NCBI GenBank assembly: GCA_019722365.1
Contig: JADFUC010000169.1
Span: 1 to 64,000, forward strand
DNA from: Lithospermum erythrorhizon
Lineage: Eukaryota; Streptophyta; Magnoliopsida; Boraginales; Boraginaceae
Reading direction: 5' to 3'
Length of the DNA: 64,000 bases
Below, piece after piece: positions 12,717 through 23,245 of the stretch. The first letter of the stretch is position 1, and every line of letters begins with the position of its first letter. Under the pieces are notes generated by a model that saw only the letters and a list, made by a program, of their open reading frames with translations, had not been told where the DNA came from and did no database searches. Both the position numbers and the translations under genes were made by a program.

Positions 12717-14675
12717 ATGGGATATTCTAGAGGAGGTAAACATAGTCATTTCATAAAGAGCGTACTATCGAACCTACGGAGTCTAGAAATTTACTCTGAA
12801 GAGCGTAATGCTAGTATATCACCGTTGTTCGATGAACTACAACCTGTTATCAACAATGCATCTATGGATGAACTTTTACGGGATTGTCAGCAGGCAAATC
12901 CAGATACGTTTGCTAACCGTGGACACATTGATGAAGATGTACAGTTACATGCCAACTCAGATGTGTACTCGGTTGGTACAAAATAAATCACGTGAAGGGC
13001 CGATTGCTCGAGGAGTTCTAGTGAGAACGGTGGGTGGAGAGAGCGATTCATCCAACGATTGATCCTAGCCAATTCTAGGGTGTGTGTGTTCGAGTGGTGG
13101 GGGGCATTCAAAGTTCCTTGTGGTTATACAAAACCCCACTCATTTAACCACAGTCGAATTGCTAGAAGGTATATGTCGTAAATGAGTAGAAAGTATTCTA
13201 ATACTTTTTATATATCTCTTTAGCTTATGTTACTACATATTATTGTTTTTAACTTTTATCTTATTTCAAATGTTGAGGTTGGTCGGTGACGGAGTTTCTA
13301 AGCGAATCACCCGGTTTGAGTGGCGGGAGTATTGGTCTAGGTGGAAGAATGTTAATATAACAGTACAATATCGCTTATGGAATAACTTGAAACTAAGTTT
13401 ATGTCATTTTTCATTTCTATAATAATTTTATCCATATATTTTTTTTTGTTTAAGTGTCTAATTTTTTGTGGAATAACTACCCACGTTATTGTTTTTGTTT
13501 AGCTGCCCGACAATCTGAATCGACAGAATAATCTATTTTTCTGGTTTCAGAATTACTTTGATATTGAGGTTGAAGAATCAACGGAGAAACATTTGTTCTT
13601 TAGCAAGCCAGTTTGTGGTACCGGAGATCTATGGGTGCGGTCAAGAAACAAGCCCTAGAGGCTGCTAAAACGGAGGGACCACAATGGATTTGCTTGGCAA
13701 ATCAAAGGCCTTGGATGCAGATGCAAGCGGTTTGGGGACTCTTTTGTCAAATATTGAGGAGAGCCCGAACACGATAAAAAATCTACTTGATGCAAAGAGA
13801 GTCGAGAAACCGAATGGGCTGGGCGACACAAGTTGGAAGTAATGTTGGCTTGAAAAATCAAATGAGAAGCAGTAAGTTATCCTTTTGATAACGTATTAAT
13901 ATTTTAATTTCTAGTTTCATTTTCTGTCACAACTTTGATTTTCTTTTAATATTTGCTAGGAAGAAAATATTAGGGGTTCGACCGTATTCGAAATCTGATA
14001 GCGAGAGAATCGAAGAAAGAAGAATGCCTCGGGGATGATGAAGTGCACAACAAGTCGTTTCACACAGCTTACATTTCATCACTTGACTTTGATACATTAT
14101 TGTTGGTTTAGTTGGTTGTGATGATTTATTTAATTGGTTTACTTTTGAAGCATGATTGTTGTTTAGTTGTATAGTTTCTCTCAAGATTCGATATTCGATA
14201 TTCGATATTATGTTAGTTGGTATATGTTAGGATATGCTAGGAATCTGGAAGGGAAGTAATGTCTGTTCTATTCATAGTTGACTATATTTTCTCATAATTT
14301 TCTTCACTTTTGCTTAGCTTTTATAATGAAAAGTTTGAACATGTGCAAGGGAAGTATGTCAGGTTGTTCAAGGATCGGTATGGGCAGGATTTGAACCCGA
14401 AGAATTACCCACCTGATTTGCATATATGGGATGCATTAGAGGAGGTGGAAGTCAGTCGGAAAAGCGGGGCCGGCGTGCGGAGGTTCGACACTCGGACACG
14501 GTCTGCTGTGTTCAATCCTGTACGCAATCATTACATGCTGCCGGTGACATGCGTGGTTGGCGTGGCAGCAGGCAATATTCCAATGCTTGAAGTTGAAAGC
14601 GGAGAAAGCTTTAGAGAAAGAGACGGTCTTAAAGAGAAATCAAGTTGCTCAAGATGCTTCGTATGTAGGCTTTGA
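12717..14675 (+). pseudogene. Second CACTA-encoded ORF (TNPA / Ptta-En-Spm-like), broken
   Basis: The position after TNP2 and before the right subterminal repeats fits the second CACTA gene. Readable pieces are an N-terminal 89-codon frame from the ATG at 12717, a Trp-rich stretch at 13270-13620 (FEWREYWSRWKN, NNLFFWFQNYF), a piece near 13630-13860, and a 121-codon frame at 14310-14675 containing FKDRYGQDLNP and DLHIWDALEEV. The last resembles the C-terminal part of plant Ptta/En/Spm transposase-like proteins. Introns may separate some pieces. Identity rests mainly on position, so confidence is moderate. Confidence 0.55.
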
Positions 14676-14984
14676 AAAATGATGTTAACTCTTCAAAATC
14701 AGAATCCCAACCAAAATATTTATAGGTGGTTCTTCATCCGCTGTTCATCCAGAGAAATAATATGTTGAATATATGCTGAATGTTTTACGGATAGTTTTTT
14801 TTTTTTTGGATGTGTAACTTTTGTACATTTTTTGGATGTTTAAGTTAGTATGGATGATTTATGTCGGATTATATGTTTTTTAACCAATTCAAAGTACCAA
14901 AAAAAGAATACAGGTTTGAAAAATTTGCAGTTTACTGTTCGAGGATCTGTAACCAAAAATCATGCGGAGTTTGAAAACTGCGAG

Positions 14985-15610
14985 TTTAAAAATAAAAATA
15001 AAATTAAGTACTGTGACGTTTTCGTGTCGAAAGAAATGAAATTACATTTCTGTGGCATTTGGCTTGTGGCGTTTGTACATCATTTTCTTTCAATTTAATT
15101 ATATTACTTTAGTTATTGAATTATTCAAATATTTATTGTGTGGCATTTTAATGTCGGATAGTAAATTGAGGTGTGACATTAGTGACTCGTTTTCTATGTT
15201 GCGTTTATACTTCGTTATATGTCAATTTTAATTGTATTATTTTAGTTATTGAATTATTCAAATATTTACTTTAATCTCTAATAAAAAAGACATTAATTAC
15301 TTAATTGTGTTTGTGTGAGTATGGCATTTTTTATACGATGGTTAAAACTTAATTATAGTATAGTTAGTGTAATACTTTGTTAATTCGGTGATTAATGATG
15401 TTTGATAGCATGGCGTTGTTTGAATTGGTTAAATCTAAGATCATCTCTTTGATGTTAGTGTAGCGAATATGATGACCGGGTGCATTTTTTGGTTTGGTTA
15501 AATCTAAGATTATGTGGCGTTAGTGTCACATAATCACCATTTATATACGCCATAGAAACGTCACAGTTGAGCTTTTGTGGCCTATATGTGACGTTTTGGG
15601 ACGGCATATA
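14985..15610 (+). repeat. Right subterminal repeats of the CACTA element
   Basis: The motifs GTGACGTTT, GTGGCATTT, GTGGCGTTT, GTGACATTAG, ATGGCATTTT and ATGGCGTTG occur roughly every 30-100 bases. Just inside the terminus they appear in both orientations (GTGGCGTTAGTGTCAC near 15514, ACGCCATAGAAACGTCAC near 15548, GTGACGTTTTGGGACG near 15588). This mirrors the left flank at 7370-8560. Confidence 0.7.
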
Positions 15611-15630
15611 TGCTCTTTTCTCTAGTAGTG
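15598..15630 (-). repeat. Right terminal inverted repeat of the CACTA element
   Basis: The minus strand starts CACTACTAGAGAAAAGAGC and continues into a GC-containing GCCGTCCC segment, the standard look of a plant CACTA terminus. The bases just outside are CTC (15631-15633), the candidate 3-bp target-site duplication. The matching left end was not located. Confidence 0.85.
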
Positions 15631-16074
15631 CTCCGGGTTATTGGACTAACTAGGTGTAATAACCCGTTCTGAAAAAAAAAAATTAAGAGATTTTTCGATT
15701 AGGTGGAGATTGGTTCGGGGATAGTATAAATGATTTAAATGATAATATTATTTCGTAAAAATTTTTAGTAGAATTACATTTATAATTTAGTAGTTTGCCA
15801 TAGAAAAATTTTATCTTTGGAGATTCGGGTTCGTGGAGATTTAGAATGCGATGGCGAATTACTTAGAAACCGAGCAGGGACTCGAGTTTTTCTAAATATC
15901 TATCAACGAGTTATCTTCACGTCATCATTTGAGATCATCTTCTTAACTTCTCTCCCAAGTAGAGATATTCACCCCACTCCCCACTTAAAAATTTCTTCCA
16001 TTTCTCTCTTCGATTGTCGCTCAAACTCAAGATCGTTTGTAGAATATCTTTCTCCCCATCATTCTCTTCGAGTT

Positions 16075-16280
16075 AAGGTAAGAAAGTTCAAGTCTTTTGA
16101 GATATTTCTTGGGTTTTGACATAGTTGACTTTTAGTTGACTTTTCCATAATTCAATTTTATGATGTTTCTTAGTTGGTTATGGGTTACGTGGCGTATTAT
16201 ATAAGTGATTAATTAAGTAATTTAAGTCGTTTGAGGATGTTATGGCCGGGATGACTTTTAGGTTTTCGGTTGACTTTTGG
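16075..16280 (+). promoter_or_regulatory. Splice-donor-like site and TTGAC (W-box-like) cluster in LTR A
   Basis: AAGGTAAG at 16075-16082 matches a plant 5' splice-site consensus and follows a pyrimidine-rich leader-like stretch. Immediately downstream are four TTGAC cores, at 16116, 16125, 16136 and 16270. The core TTGAC[C/T] is the binding site of plant WRKY factors. The same arrangement is conserved in LTR B (25170-25267, reverse strand) and in weaker form in LTR D (62708-62784). Whether it acts as a spliced leader or enhancer is inference. Confidence 0.4.
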
Positions 16281-17135
16281 GTTGATATTTTTCTAAGACT
16301 TTTAAATGTGTAGGAGGTTATATTGGGACCTTATCATAGTTGTTGTGAGGTTAAATTGATGATTTAAAAATTGATTAAAGAGAGTTATGTCGAAAAAGTG
16401 TTAATTGTTCAAGTTGAGTTATAATTGATATTTGAATTATAGATTGTTAATTATGGGCCTGTGATTAACTAGAATGACTTATAAAGTCGATTTGTAATGC
16501 AAAAGTGATAAGATGGAATTTGGGGGGAATCGATTGGGTTGTGTTTGATGGGATTATAATTCGATAGTTTAACCGTCATGTTAATTTGTTTAGAATAGTT
16601 CCCCAAGTTGGTTATGTATCTTAGAATGCGGAGTATAGTATTGAGTCTTGATTATACTTTACGGGTGTTGTTTAGGCATTGATCGTGGAAAAGAGGAGTT
16701 ACCTTGATTGTCTTCCCTTGAAGGTTTTACGTAGCTAGCGAGGTAATTACTTATCTCATGGGTGTTGCTACGTACTTACTTTAAGAATTGTGTGAACATG
16801 TTGTTATAGAGATTATGTGATTATATTATGTGGTTGAACATTGCTTGAAAGAGGTAAGTAATAGCAGACTCTAACTTATATTTCGATTTACGTGACGCCC
16901 TTCGGCACTTATGATGTCTGTCGCCTTGTCGTGATTGTGTTTAACCTTACGATCGTGAGATGTTTAGCTATGTGCTTGGATATTGTTTGGGAGTAGGTAG
17001 GCTGGTTATTGAGAGGTGATGGTTAGAGTTGTATCTATGACTTGAGGTGACTTGAGTATCGAGAGGTTGACCTATGTTAAGGATGATTAGGGTTAGGTAT
17101 TTCTCCTTCCTTGTAGGATATCATGACGATATGTG

Positions 17136-17378
17136 CCTTATACTTAGTGTATAAGTGCGGTCTTGGTATGCCTTATACTTAGTGTATAAGTCTGATGTGC
17201 CTTATACTTAATTGTATAGAAGCGGTGTGCCTTATACTTAGTGTATAAGAGCGGTGTGCCTTGTACTTAGTGTATGAGTGCGATGTGCCTTATACTTTGT
17301 GTATGAGTGCGGTGTGCCTTATACTTTGTGTATAAGTCTTGGTTTTGGCCTTATCTTTCGCGGTATAAGTGCGGGTGA
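17136..17378 (+). repeat. Array of short palindromes in LTR A
   Basis: About eight units with a period near 30 bases each carry CTTATACTTAGTGTATAAG or a close variant. The unit is an imperfect palindrome with 7-bp arms CTTATAC/GTATAAG around a TTAGT core, separated by GCGGTGTGC-like spacers. The same array occurs inverted in LTR B (about seven units), as CTTATACTACGGTATAAG in LTR C (about four units), and as a single degraded unit in LTR D near 61828-61848. Confidence 0.8.
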
Positions 17379-18278
17379 TTACATTGATTAGTCCATTAAA
17401 TCGGGTAGGCAGTTGAGTATATGCGCGTTAGAGGATAATTATCTTTGGTGGGGATATGAGAGATAGGAGGTTTGATGACTAGAGTTTTAATCGTTGTTGA
17501 GTACATTGGTTTCTTGCAGGTGTGTGCTTGCGCTAACCTTCTATTTTATCTTCTGTATTATGCGAGATTTCCTACGAATTATGTTGTACAACCTTTTTAG
17601 GTAGTCTGGATATATGTATTTTATTCTTCTTTGACTATTATATTATTGATTATTTCGTTCATTATATGGTAAGTTAAATCACGTGGTAAGTTTCCACTTG
17701 AAACTTCGCGGCTTACACCCACTTTTAAACTTTGGGCGGCATTTCGTGTGCCGAGGTTGACATGCGGCGGTTGAGCCAAGAAATTTGTTTGAGAGTTTTT
17801 GTTCAGTGGCTAGGTGAGCGTCGGGTGGCGGAAGGATCCTCCACCAGTCGATTTTTGATGTGTTGTCAGCTGTTTTTGATTGTTGTAGTTTCCTTTTGAA
17901 GCTTGAGCCTTGTCGGCGATTGTCATTTTGTATTTTAGTCACAGTGCTTACTCTCTTTTTGTAGCCTTGCCGGCATTACTTTATTTTAGGATATGTCTGT
18001 GTGTATATATTTATGGGTTGGTCATTTCGATATCACGATGGATTATAAATTTTAAAGCCCCATTTTGATTTAGGAAACTTAATTGTGATCTGTTTTTTGG
18101 ATGAAGCGAATTGTGTTTTTAGTGAGGTCGTCCATGGTTTGGTGACTACGGTGTTCAGTTTAACGACTCTCATTTCAGGCGGCCGACTGGGGGCGGAGTG
18201 GATGCAGCTAGGCTACTCTGGAGTGCTTGAGATTTTTAGTTGATGTTCTAGGATTAGAAGGTTTATTGTTGAGACTTC

Positions 18279-18290
18279 ATTTGGTATCCT
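18279..18290 (+). other. Degraded primer binding site after LTR A
   Basis: ATTTGGTATC matches the start of the intact site next to LTR B (ATTTGGTATCAGAGCC), which is complementary to the 3' end of initiator-Met tRNA. The following bases have diverged. It fixes the right edge of LTR A to about 18278. Confidence 0.5.
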
Positions 18291-18299
18291 TTGTAAGCG

Positions 18300-19633
18300 T
18301 TCCGATATATTTAGAACAAAAGCAACAATTTAAACAAATGAAATAATTTAAGAAATACAAAAAAAATGAATCAAAAGTTATATGAATAAAACTTTTGAAA
18401 CAAATCGTTAAAACAAACATTAAGAAACAATAGAATAAATAATTCAATTGAGAACATATACCTCTTCAAATTATATACTTTCATTTGGCAATATCATAAT
18501 ACTTGAAATAGCATAAACCGTTTAAATTAAGATTCATAAATAGAAACATACCTCTTCAAATTAATTTGATATTGCTACCTAACAAATATAAAAGACAAGT
18601 TAGTAAATATCATCATATTAAATTTAAGAACAATAATTCATAAGAAATAATGAAAAGAGTGCAAGAAATTATCTTAAGCATTAGAAATAAACCAATAGTT
18701 AAAAGAATGTAAGTGATGTGTGTGTTATATGTATAGGGGAGAGCGATATGAAATTCCTATATCTAAAATTTGAAGCCTTGTCATTTGTGGCTAATTTTGC
18801 TTAAATGTTACCATGACGACATTATTAGCAGTTTACGTCTATTGAAGATATTTCTAAATTTCAATTTTTGATAAAAGGGCTGTTGTATAACTTCTATGAC
18901 ACTAAGCTATAACAACTTCTAGCACAATATATGGTAGAATAGAACTTTTATATCACAGTGTTTAAAAAAAATTAGAACACCTAATCCTTGGTTAGGATTG
19001 TATATAGGCTTTCAAATAGAGGATTTTAAAAAGACACACCTAAACCTAAGTAAAATAATATCCTTATGCAGGATAGAAAGTCGGCCAAACGCTTTAACCA
19101 ATAAAGAAAACATATCTTCAAAGTCTTCATTATTCTCTGCTTCGGCTCACGACAACTTCTCTTCCCGTCGACTAGCGGTATAGAGGCCGATCTTGTCAAT
19201 AATATTAGTAGAATAGCTCTTTGAGTTTTATGAATTAAAGATTTTTTAACATATTGCTCGTCAAATCTTCAAAATATATTTTCACCACATATTCACTTGT
19301 TCAACAAATACATCAACTTAACCATCCTCGATTAACATGTCTCTACATGTATTGGTTTTTCGGTCAGAGACTCATCTTCCAACTTCTTATCGTGTTTTCA
19401 TATGGAGCCATGAACCAAGGACATTCACTAGAATCAGGAGATTCATTGGAACCATATCTAGTCAAGGACATCGACTACCACCATATTGAGTTTCACACTT
19501 AAACTATTTGAGATCTCCTGCTCGAGCCTAAAGTCAGGGCTCTCATTGGAACATATCATGTTTCACACTCTCCTTTCTAGTTTTTTGTAATATTTAAATA
19601 TTGATAAATATATATAATAAAAATGAAAAAATT
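18300..19633. other. AT-rich noncoding stretch
   Basis: No coding family is recognised. Two short plus-strand frames (18998-19183, 19254-19502) show no known motif. This is where gag-pol of an element starting at LTR A would be expected, and none is found. The tract looks like unrelated spacer DNA. Confidence 0.45.
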
Positions 19634-19634
19634 A

Positions 19635-19798
19635 CTCCTTCCATCCCATTTTTTAAGGGATGTTTTTATAAAATTTTAGAAAATTTAGATTTTGTCCTCG
19701 CTTAAACTAGTTTTTCTTTCCACTTTTTAAACTAAACAAGAATAAATTTTGGAATTGCCAAAAGAAAAATAGCCCTAAGAATTTGGGAATGGAGGGAG
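19635..19798. mobile_element. Stowaway-like MITE, 164 bp
   Basis: The left end reads CTCCTTCCATCCC and the right end GGGAATGGAGGGAG, so the termini are imperfect inverted repeats. A TA dinucleotide flanks each end (19633-19634 and 19799-19800), the target duplication of Tc1/mariner-type elements. The interior is AT-rich and noncoding, and ATTTTTTAAGGGATG next to the left end partly mirrors the right half. CTCCCTCC termini with a TA target site define the plant Stowaway family. Confidence 0.85.
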
Positions 19799-19800
19799 TA

Positions 19801-20840
19801 TTGTTTTGTATAGAAAATATCTTTTGTTCGCGCCTTATTATGAATTGTAATAATCTTTGTCTTTATGTTTTTATTGTTGTAACAATAAGCCCCTTTTTAG
19901 TGTACCAAATGTAGTACTAAGTTATTGTTTAGTACTAGGATACTAAAGGGTACTCTTGTAAATCCCCCACCCTCGCAACACACGTTAGATTACAACCCAC
20001 TTTCTTCATTTATTTATTTTTGAAAAATAAAGCCCTTCCAAAAACAATCTCAATCAGCCCATTTTTTAGTTTATTTGAATTGATTAACAATCTTAAAGAA
20101 AAATTAGAAATCCAAAAAAATAAGGAATTTCATTCTATCAAAACCAAAAATCTCAAAACCAATTTTCAATAATATAACAATAATCTTCAACTCATTTCCT
20201 CTTTGGAAAATAGAATATCGAAACCACTATAAGAGAAGGTAAACACGAGATTCAAAATATATATTTTATATTTGGTCTTCAAGAGTTAATTCATTATTCT
20301 TTCTTAAATTAGTTCTTGAAATTCAAACAAAAATTATATTAAGTGGTTATTTTTAATTTCATATATAATATTTAAGAAAACTAAGAATAAGGTCTGTGTG
20401 AAAGTGGCTAATTATTGATGAATTTTATGATTCAAACTTCGTTAAGTAGTTAATTTCAATTACCTCTATAATATTCAACAAAAATAAATCTATTAGTTGA
20501 TTGATTACTGTATGTTGTTCCGGTGGAGTTCTTTATTTTTGTATTTGTCTGATGTACCAAATTATAATTTTAGATTTTGAAATTGATTTTTATTAGTACC
20601 ATATTTGATTCTTGGAGTTTGTGTTACGTAGAGAGCAAAATAACTAATGGAAATATTGAGTTCTTTGAAAAATTATAGTTAGGAATAGTTTAATATGTTG
20701 TTTATAAAATTAATTTTTTTGGAAATTAGCGTGAATTTATTAATGGAAAAAAAGAAATTCCTGAGTCTCAATGAGAATATGCAAATGCCTCATGCTCATC
20801 CTCCCCTAGAATATATCGAGAATATCATCAATGAATACCA
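19801..20840. other. AT-rich noncoding stretch
   Basis: No gene or repeat boundary is recognised. A short plus-strand frame at 20695-20889 runs into the antisense of the RT fragment and is not credible as a gene. Confidence 0.45.
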
Positions 20841-20844
20841 CAAA

Positions 20845-21250
20845 CTAAATCGAGATACTCGAGAAGCGCCCGGTTCATCAAATCCATAAAGACGCCCGGT
20901 GCATTTGTCGATCAAATGGCATCACTATAAATTCACTAATGTCCGCCACGAAGATCGAGGCTTGATTTCGGAATATCCTCTCCTTTGATCCTCAAGCGAT
21001 GATAACGGACCGCCAAATCAATCTTCGGGAACACCTTGGCATCCTTGGTGATCAAACAAATGTCGATTAAAGGCAATGGGTATCGGTTAATGGTCACTTT
21101 ATTCAGGCGCCTATAGTCCAATGCACGGCCTAAATCGGGCCATCCTTCTTTTCCTGAAACAACATTTGGTGTACCCAGGAGATACACTCGGTCTAATGAA
21201 TCCACATCCCGGCAATTCACATGTGAGGAGTCATTATTCCTACAACTCAT
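20845..21250 (-). pseudogene. Gypsy reverse transcriptase fragment
   Basis: The minus-strand frame 21250-20936 carries the RT fingers/palm sequence LDYRRLNKVTINRYPLPLI, followed by VFPKIDLAVRYHRLRIK and a degraded segment ending RGGH. After stops, the reading continues to about 20850 with VFMDLMNRA, part of the usual APxVFMDLMNR motif. The catalytic YVDD region and everything beyond it is absent. It was presumably a gypsy pol gene and is nonfunctional. Confidence 0.85.
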
Positions 21251-21690
21251 TTGGAGCCATTAAATGCAGGTGGAAGAGAAATTGGTGCCGTACCAAGAAT
21301 AACCTTAATAGCAAGTCGATCTCCTACTACGATGGCAACCCCGGTAAGTCCTCGGGAAAAACATCCTTGAACTTCTGCAACAACCCTTGCTCCTACACTG
21401 CGCGCCTCTTCTCTGCTCAAATCAACCCACATGCAGAGCCAATCGCGCTTCAGAATCAGTCTCACAGCCTCGAGTGGCGTCTGAACTTCGAAGGTAAAAT
21501 CTTTGCATGCTCCCTTGGAAATCGGATATGCAATTATCGAACACACAAAAGTAATCTCCTTCCGATGGCAATCAATAACGGCATGATGTTTCCCCAACCA
21601 ATCCATACCCCGAAGATAAAGGTCAAAAAATGAAAGCTCAAATTGAAGTAAATCAACGGACAACAATGACCACAAACAATCAAAGGATAG
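21251..21690 (-). pseudogene. Gypsy aspartic protease / linker region
   Basis: GMDWLGKHHAVIDCHRKEI lies near the start of this frame, the hallmark C-terminal part of plant gypsy protease (GMDWL..H.A.IDC). The following 80 residues form the linker to RT. The catalytic D[T/S]G triad, expected further upstream, was not recognised and may be lost to frameshift. It lies between the gag zinc knuckle and RT in normal order. Confidence 0.75.
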
Positions 21691-21984
21691 TCTACATATA
21701 TAAATCTAACCACAAATGACATCACACTACGAGGTGTCATAATCTCAAGTGGAATAGGCAAAAGGCCACGCAACATATAGATAAAGGCGAAATAAAACTA
21801 GAGAAACAAAGAATCGCTAGAATCAAACAACACCACAGCCTCAATGCTCGCACGAAATAATGTACATGCGCTGGCTGCAGGGGTATCTGTGCCTCGATGA
21901 GTAACGCCTTGAATCTGGGCTCGACCGGCTCATTCATTTCTTGCCAGCACTCCTACGAAGTCCTCCCGACTCATGTCCCGGCCT

Positions 21985-23205
21985 CACGGCCAGATAAACA
22001 CTTGCGACTCACGATAGCACTCGGCGGTGACATTGTGAAGTATAGCACACCCTGCAGGAAGGCTGGGAGCAGCTCCTTCGCCAAATGTCACAGGCTGGCA
22101 GCATCGATAGCATAAGACCGCCCTCTCCCGGCAATCCCTCTTGCATGTTCCCCGATCTGACCACAATGGTAACAACGGATACCCTACGGACGGAAGACTA
22201 CTCTTGGACCTGCGGATCTCGCGAGCACCCCGTGCGAAGGGTAATAGCCATAACTTCCGGAGGCTGTCGAACCTTGAAGTGACTACGCCGGGGCGACTCT
22301 GCCGGTCGGGTCCTCCTGCAGAACTCTAGAGCTAGAAGGCCTACCGGAAAAGTCTCGGGAGTGGGCTCTCCTCGATCCACTCGCCGGCTGCAGCTCCGTT
22401 TCCATCTTCGAGTTGCATTCCTCGGCATGGGAAACTAGTCACAATCCATCGGTGCGATACGGTAATGTATCTCCCACGTCAACCCGTCCACGAATCTAGT
22501 GATCCTCTTGGCCTCTGCGGATAAACATCGAGGAAGTAGTCGGCACGAATCCTTGAGCGTCTCATACGCCTCACCGACCTCGAACCTGAGTCAGCAATCG
22601 GCTCTCTACTCCAAGACACCATGTGGGTTTCTAAGAAATAATTACTGCCGGAAAATTTCGACAAATCGCTCCCGGGCACACATGAACCTCCTACCGCGTC
22701 GAGGCCTTTCGAGGTTCTCCCGCGATCCACGGGCACCCTCGTAGAGTCTATAAGTAGCAAACTTCACTCTGTCTAGCCCCACAATCCCCCATTCGGCTCA
22801 AAAAATGAGCTTCATATCCAGGATGAACTTAATAGCACGCTACGGTAGACCTGAGCTTGAATCCTGCTTGAGAAGCCGATCAAACAACTTGCTGCGGAAT
22901 TGGCTCCCTGTTGCTCGACCACGCGAGCATTCACACTTTCCTGCGAGGTCACCTCGACCTCCTCAACATGCTTAGAAAGCTGCGCCTCCGGATCTTTTTC
23001 TTTGGTCATACTCATCGACATCATACCCTACCGGCTCGGCCTCATACAAACTGCCGGGCACCTACCATTTACACACACCGCCCTCAGACTGCAGGTGGCA
23101 TCACCGAGCCGTCTGCGCAGCAAAAGAAAGGCAAACTTTTTACAAAAGACACCACTCCACAGCGACTCAAGAAGGAAAAACAAGTGAGCCACGCAACCAC
23201 CACGA
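21985..23205 (-). pseudogene. Gypsy gag, frameshifted
   Basis: The minus-strand translation switches frame several times. The capsid-like part at about 22760-22480 includes a YFLETHM-like segment typical of the FxxxYFP region. A zinc-knuckle region lies near 22175-22110, where CYHCGQIGEHARG preserves the CX2C and His spacing apart from one extra residue. The N-terminal part adjoins the primer site. The region is about 55-60 percent GC, unlike the AT-rich flanks. Several open frames on the plus strand here are antisense shadows. Confidence 0.75.
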
Positions 23206-23230
23206 GATACCCAATGTCCCCGAAACCTAG

Positions 23231-23242
23231 GCTCTGATACCA
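23231..23242 (-). other. Primer binding site (initiator-Met tRNA)
   Basis: The minus strand reads TGGTATCAGAGC, exactly complementary to the 3' end of plant initiator tRNA-Met, three bases inside the end of LTR B. It marks the LTR/leader junction and proves the orientation of this element. Confidence 0.9.
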
Positions 23243-23245
23243 AAT

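Larger units (their letters stand above)
7300..15630 (+). mobile_element. Degenerate CACTA (En/Spm) DNA transposon
   Basis: Three lines of evidence support the call. A TNP2-like transposase runs at 8.9-11.4 kb, and a second broken ORF at 12.7-14.7 kb. Both flanks are crowded with short GTGACGTTT / GTGGCGTTT / ATGGCGTTAA motifs, the usual subterminal repeats of this superfamily. The right end is sharp: the minus strand from 15630 reads CACTACTAGAGAAAAGAGC, a canonical CACTA terminus. The left terminus was not found, so the start is only where subterminal motifs first appear. Many stops and frameshifts mean it cannot encode its own transposase. Confidence 0.85.
15655..18278 (+). mobile_element. 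Gypsy LTR A (about 2.6 kb), interior lost
   Basis: It starts TGTAATAACCCG, close to the TGTAACACCCC start of many plant chromovirus (Tekay/Del-type) LTRs. It aligns along its length, in inverted orientation, with LTR B at 23246-25690. Shared landmarks include TTTCTCTCTTCGATTGTC, the TTGACTTTTAGTTGACTTTT doublet, an array of small palindromes at 17.1-17.4 kb and a terminal GGCGGCCGA segment near 18179. A degraded primer site (ATTTGGTATC, 18279-18288) follows. No gag or pol follows, so this is a solo LTR or an element whose interior was deleted. It begins only 25 bases beyond the CACTA end. Confidence 0.75.

Noticed and set aside
17136..17378. CRISPR-like array (regular short palindromic repeats)
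   Set aside because: Spacers are nearly identical and the array sits inside a plant LTR repeated at other sites; no cas genes, eukaryotic context.
21121..21633. Plus-strand 170-codon open frame
   Set aside because: Antisense to the gypsy protease/RT with DWLGKHHAVIDC and DYRRLNKVT motifs on the minus strand.
22499..23237. Plus-strand frames of 81-108 codons in a GC-rich tract
   Set aside because: Antisense to gypsy gag; strand is set by the primer binding site and RT.
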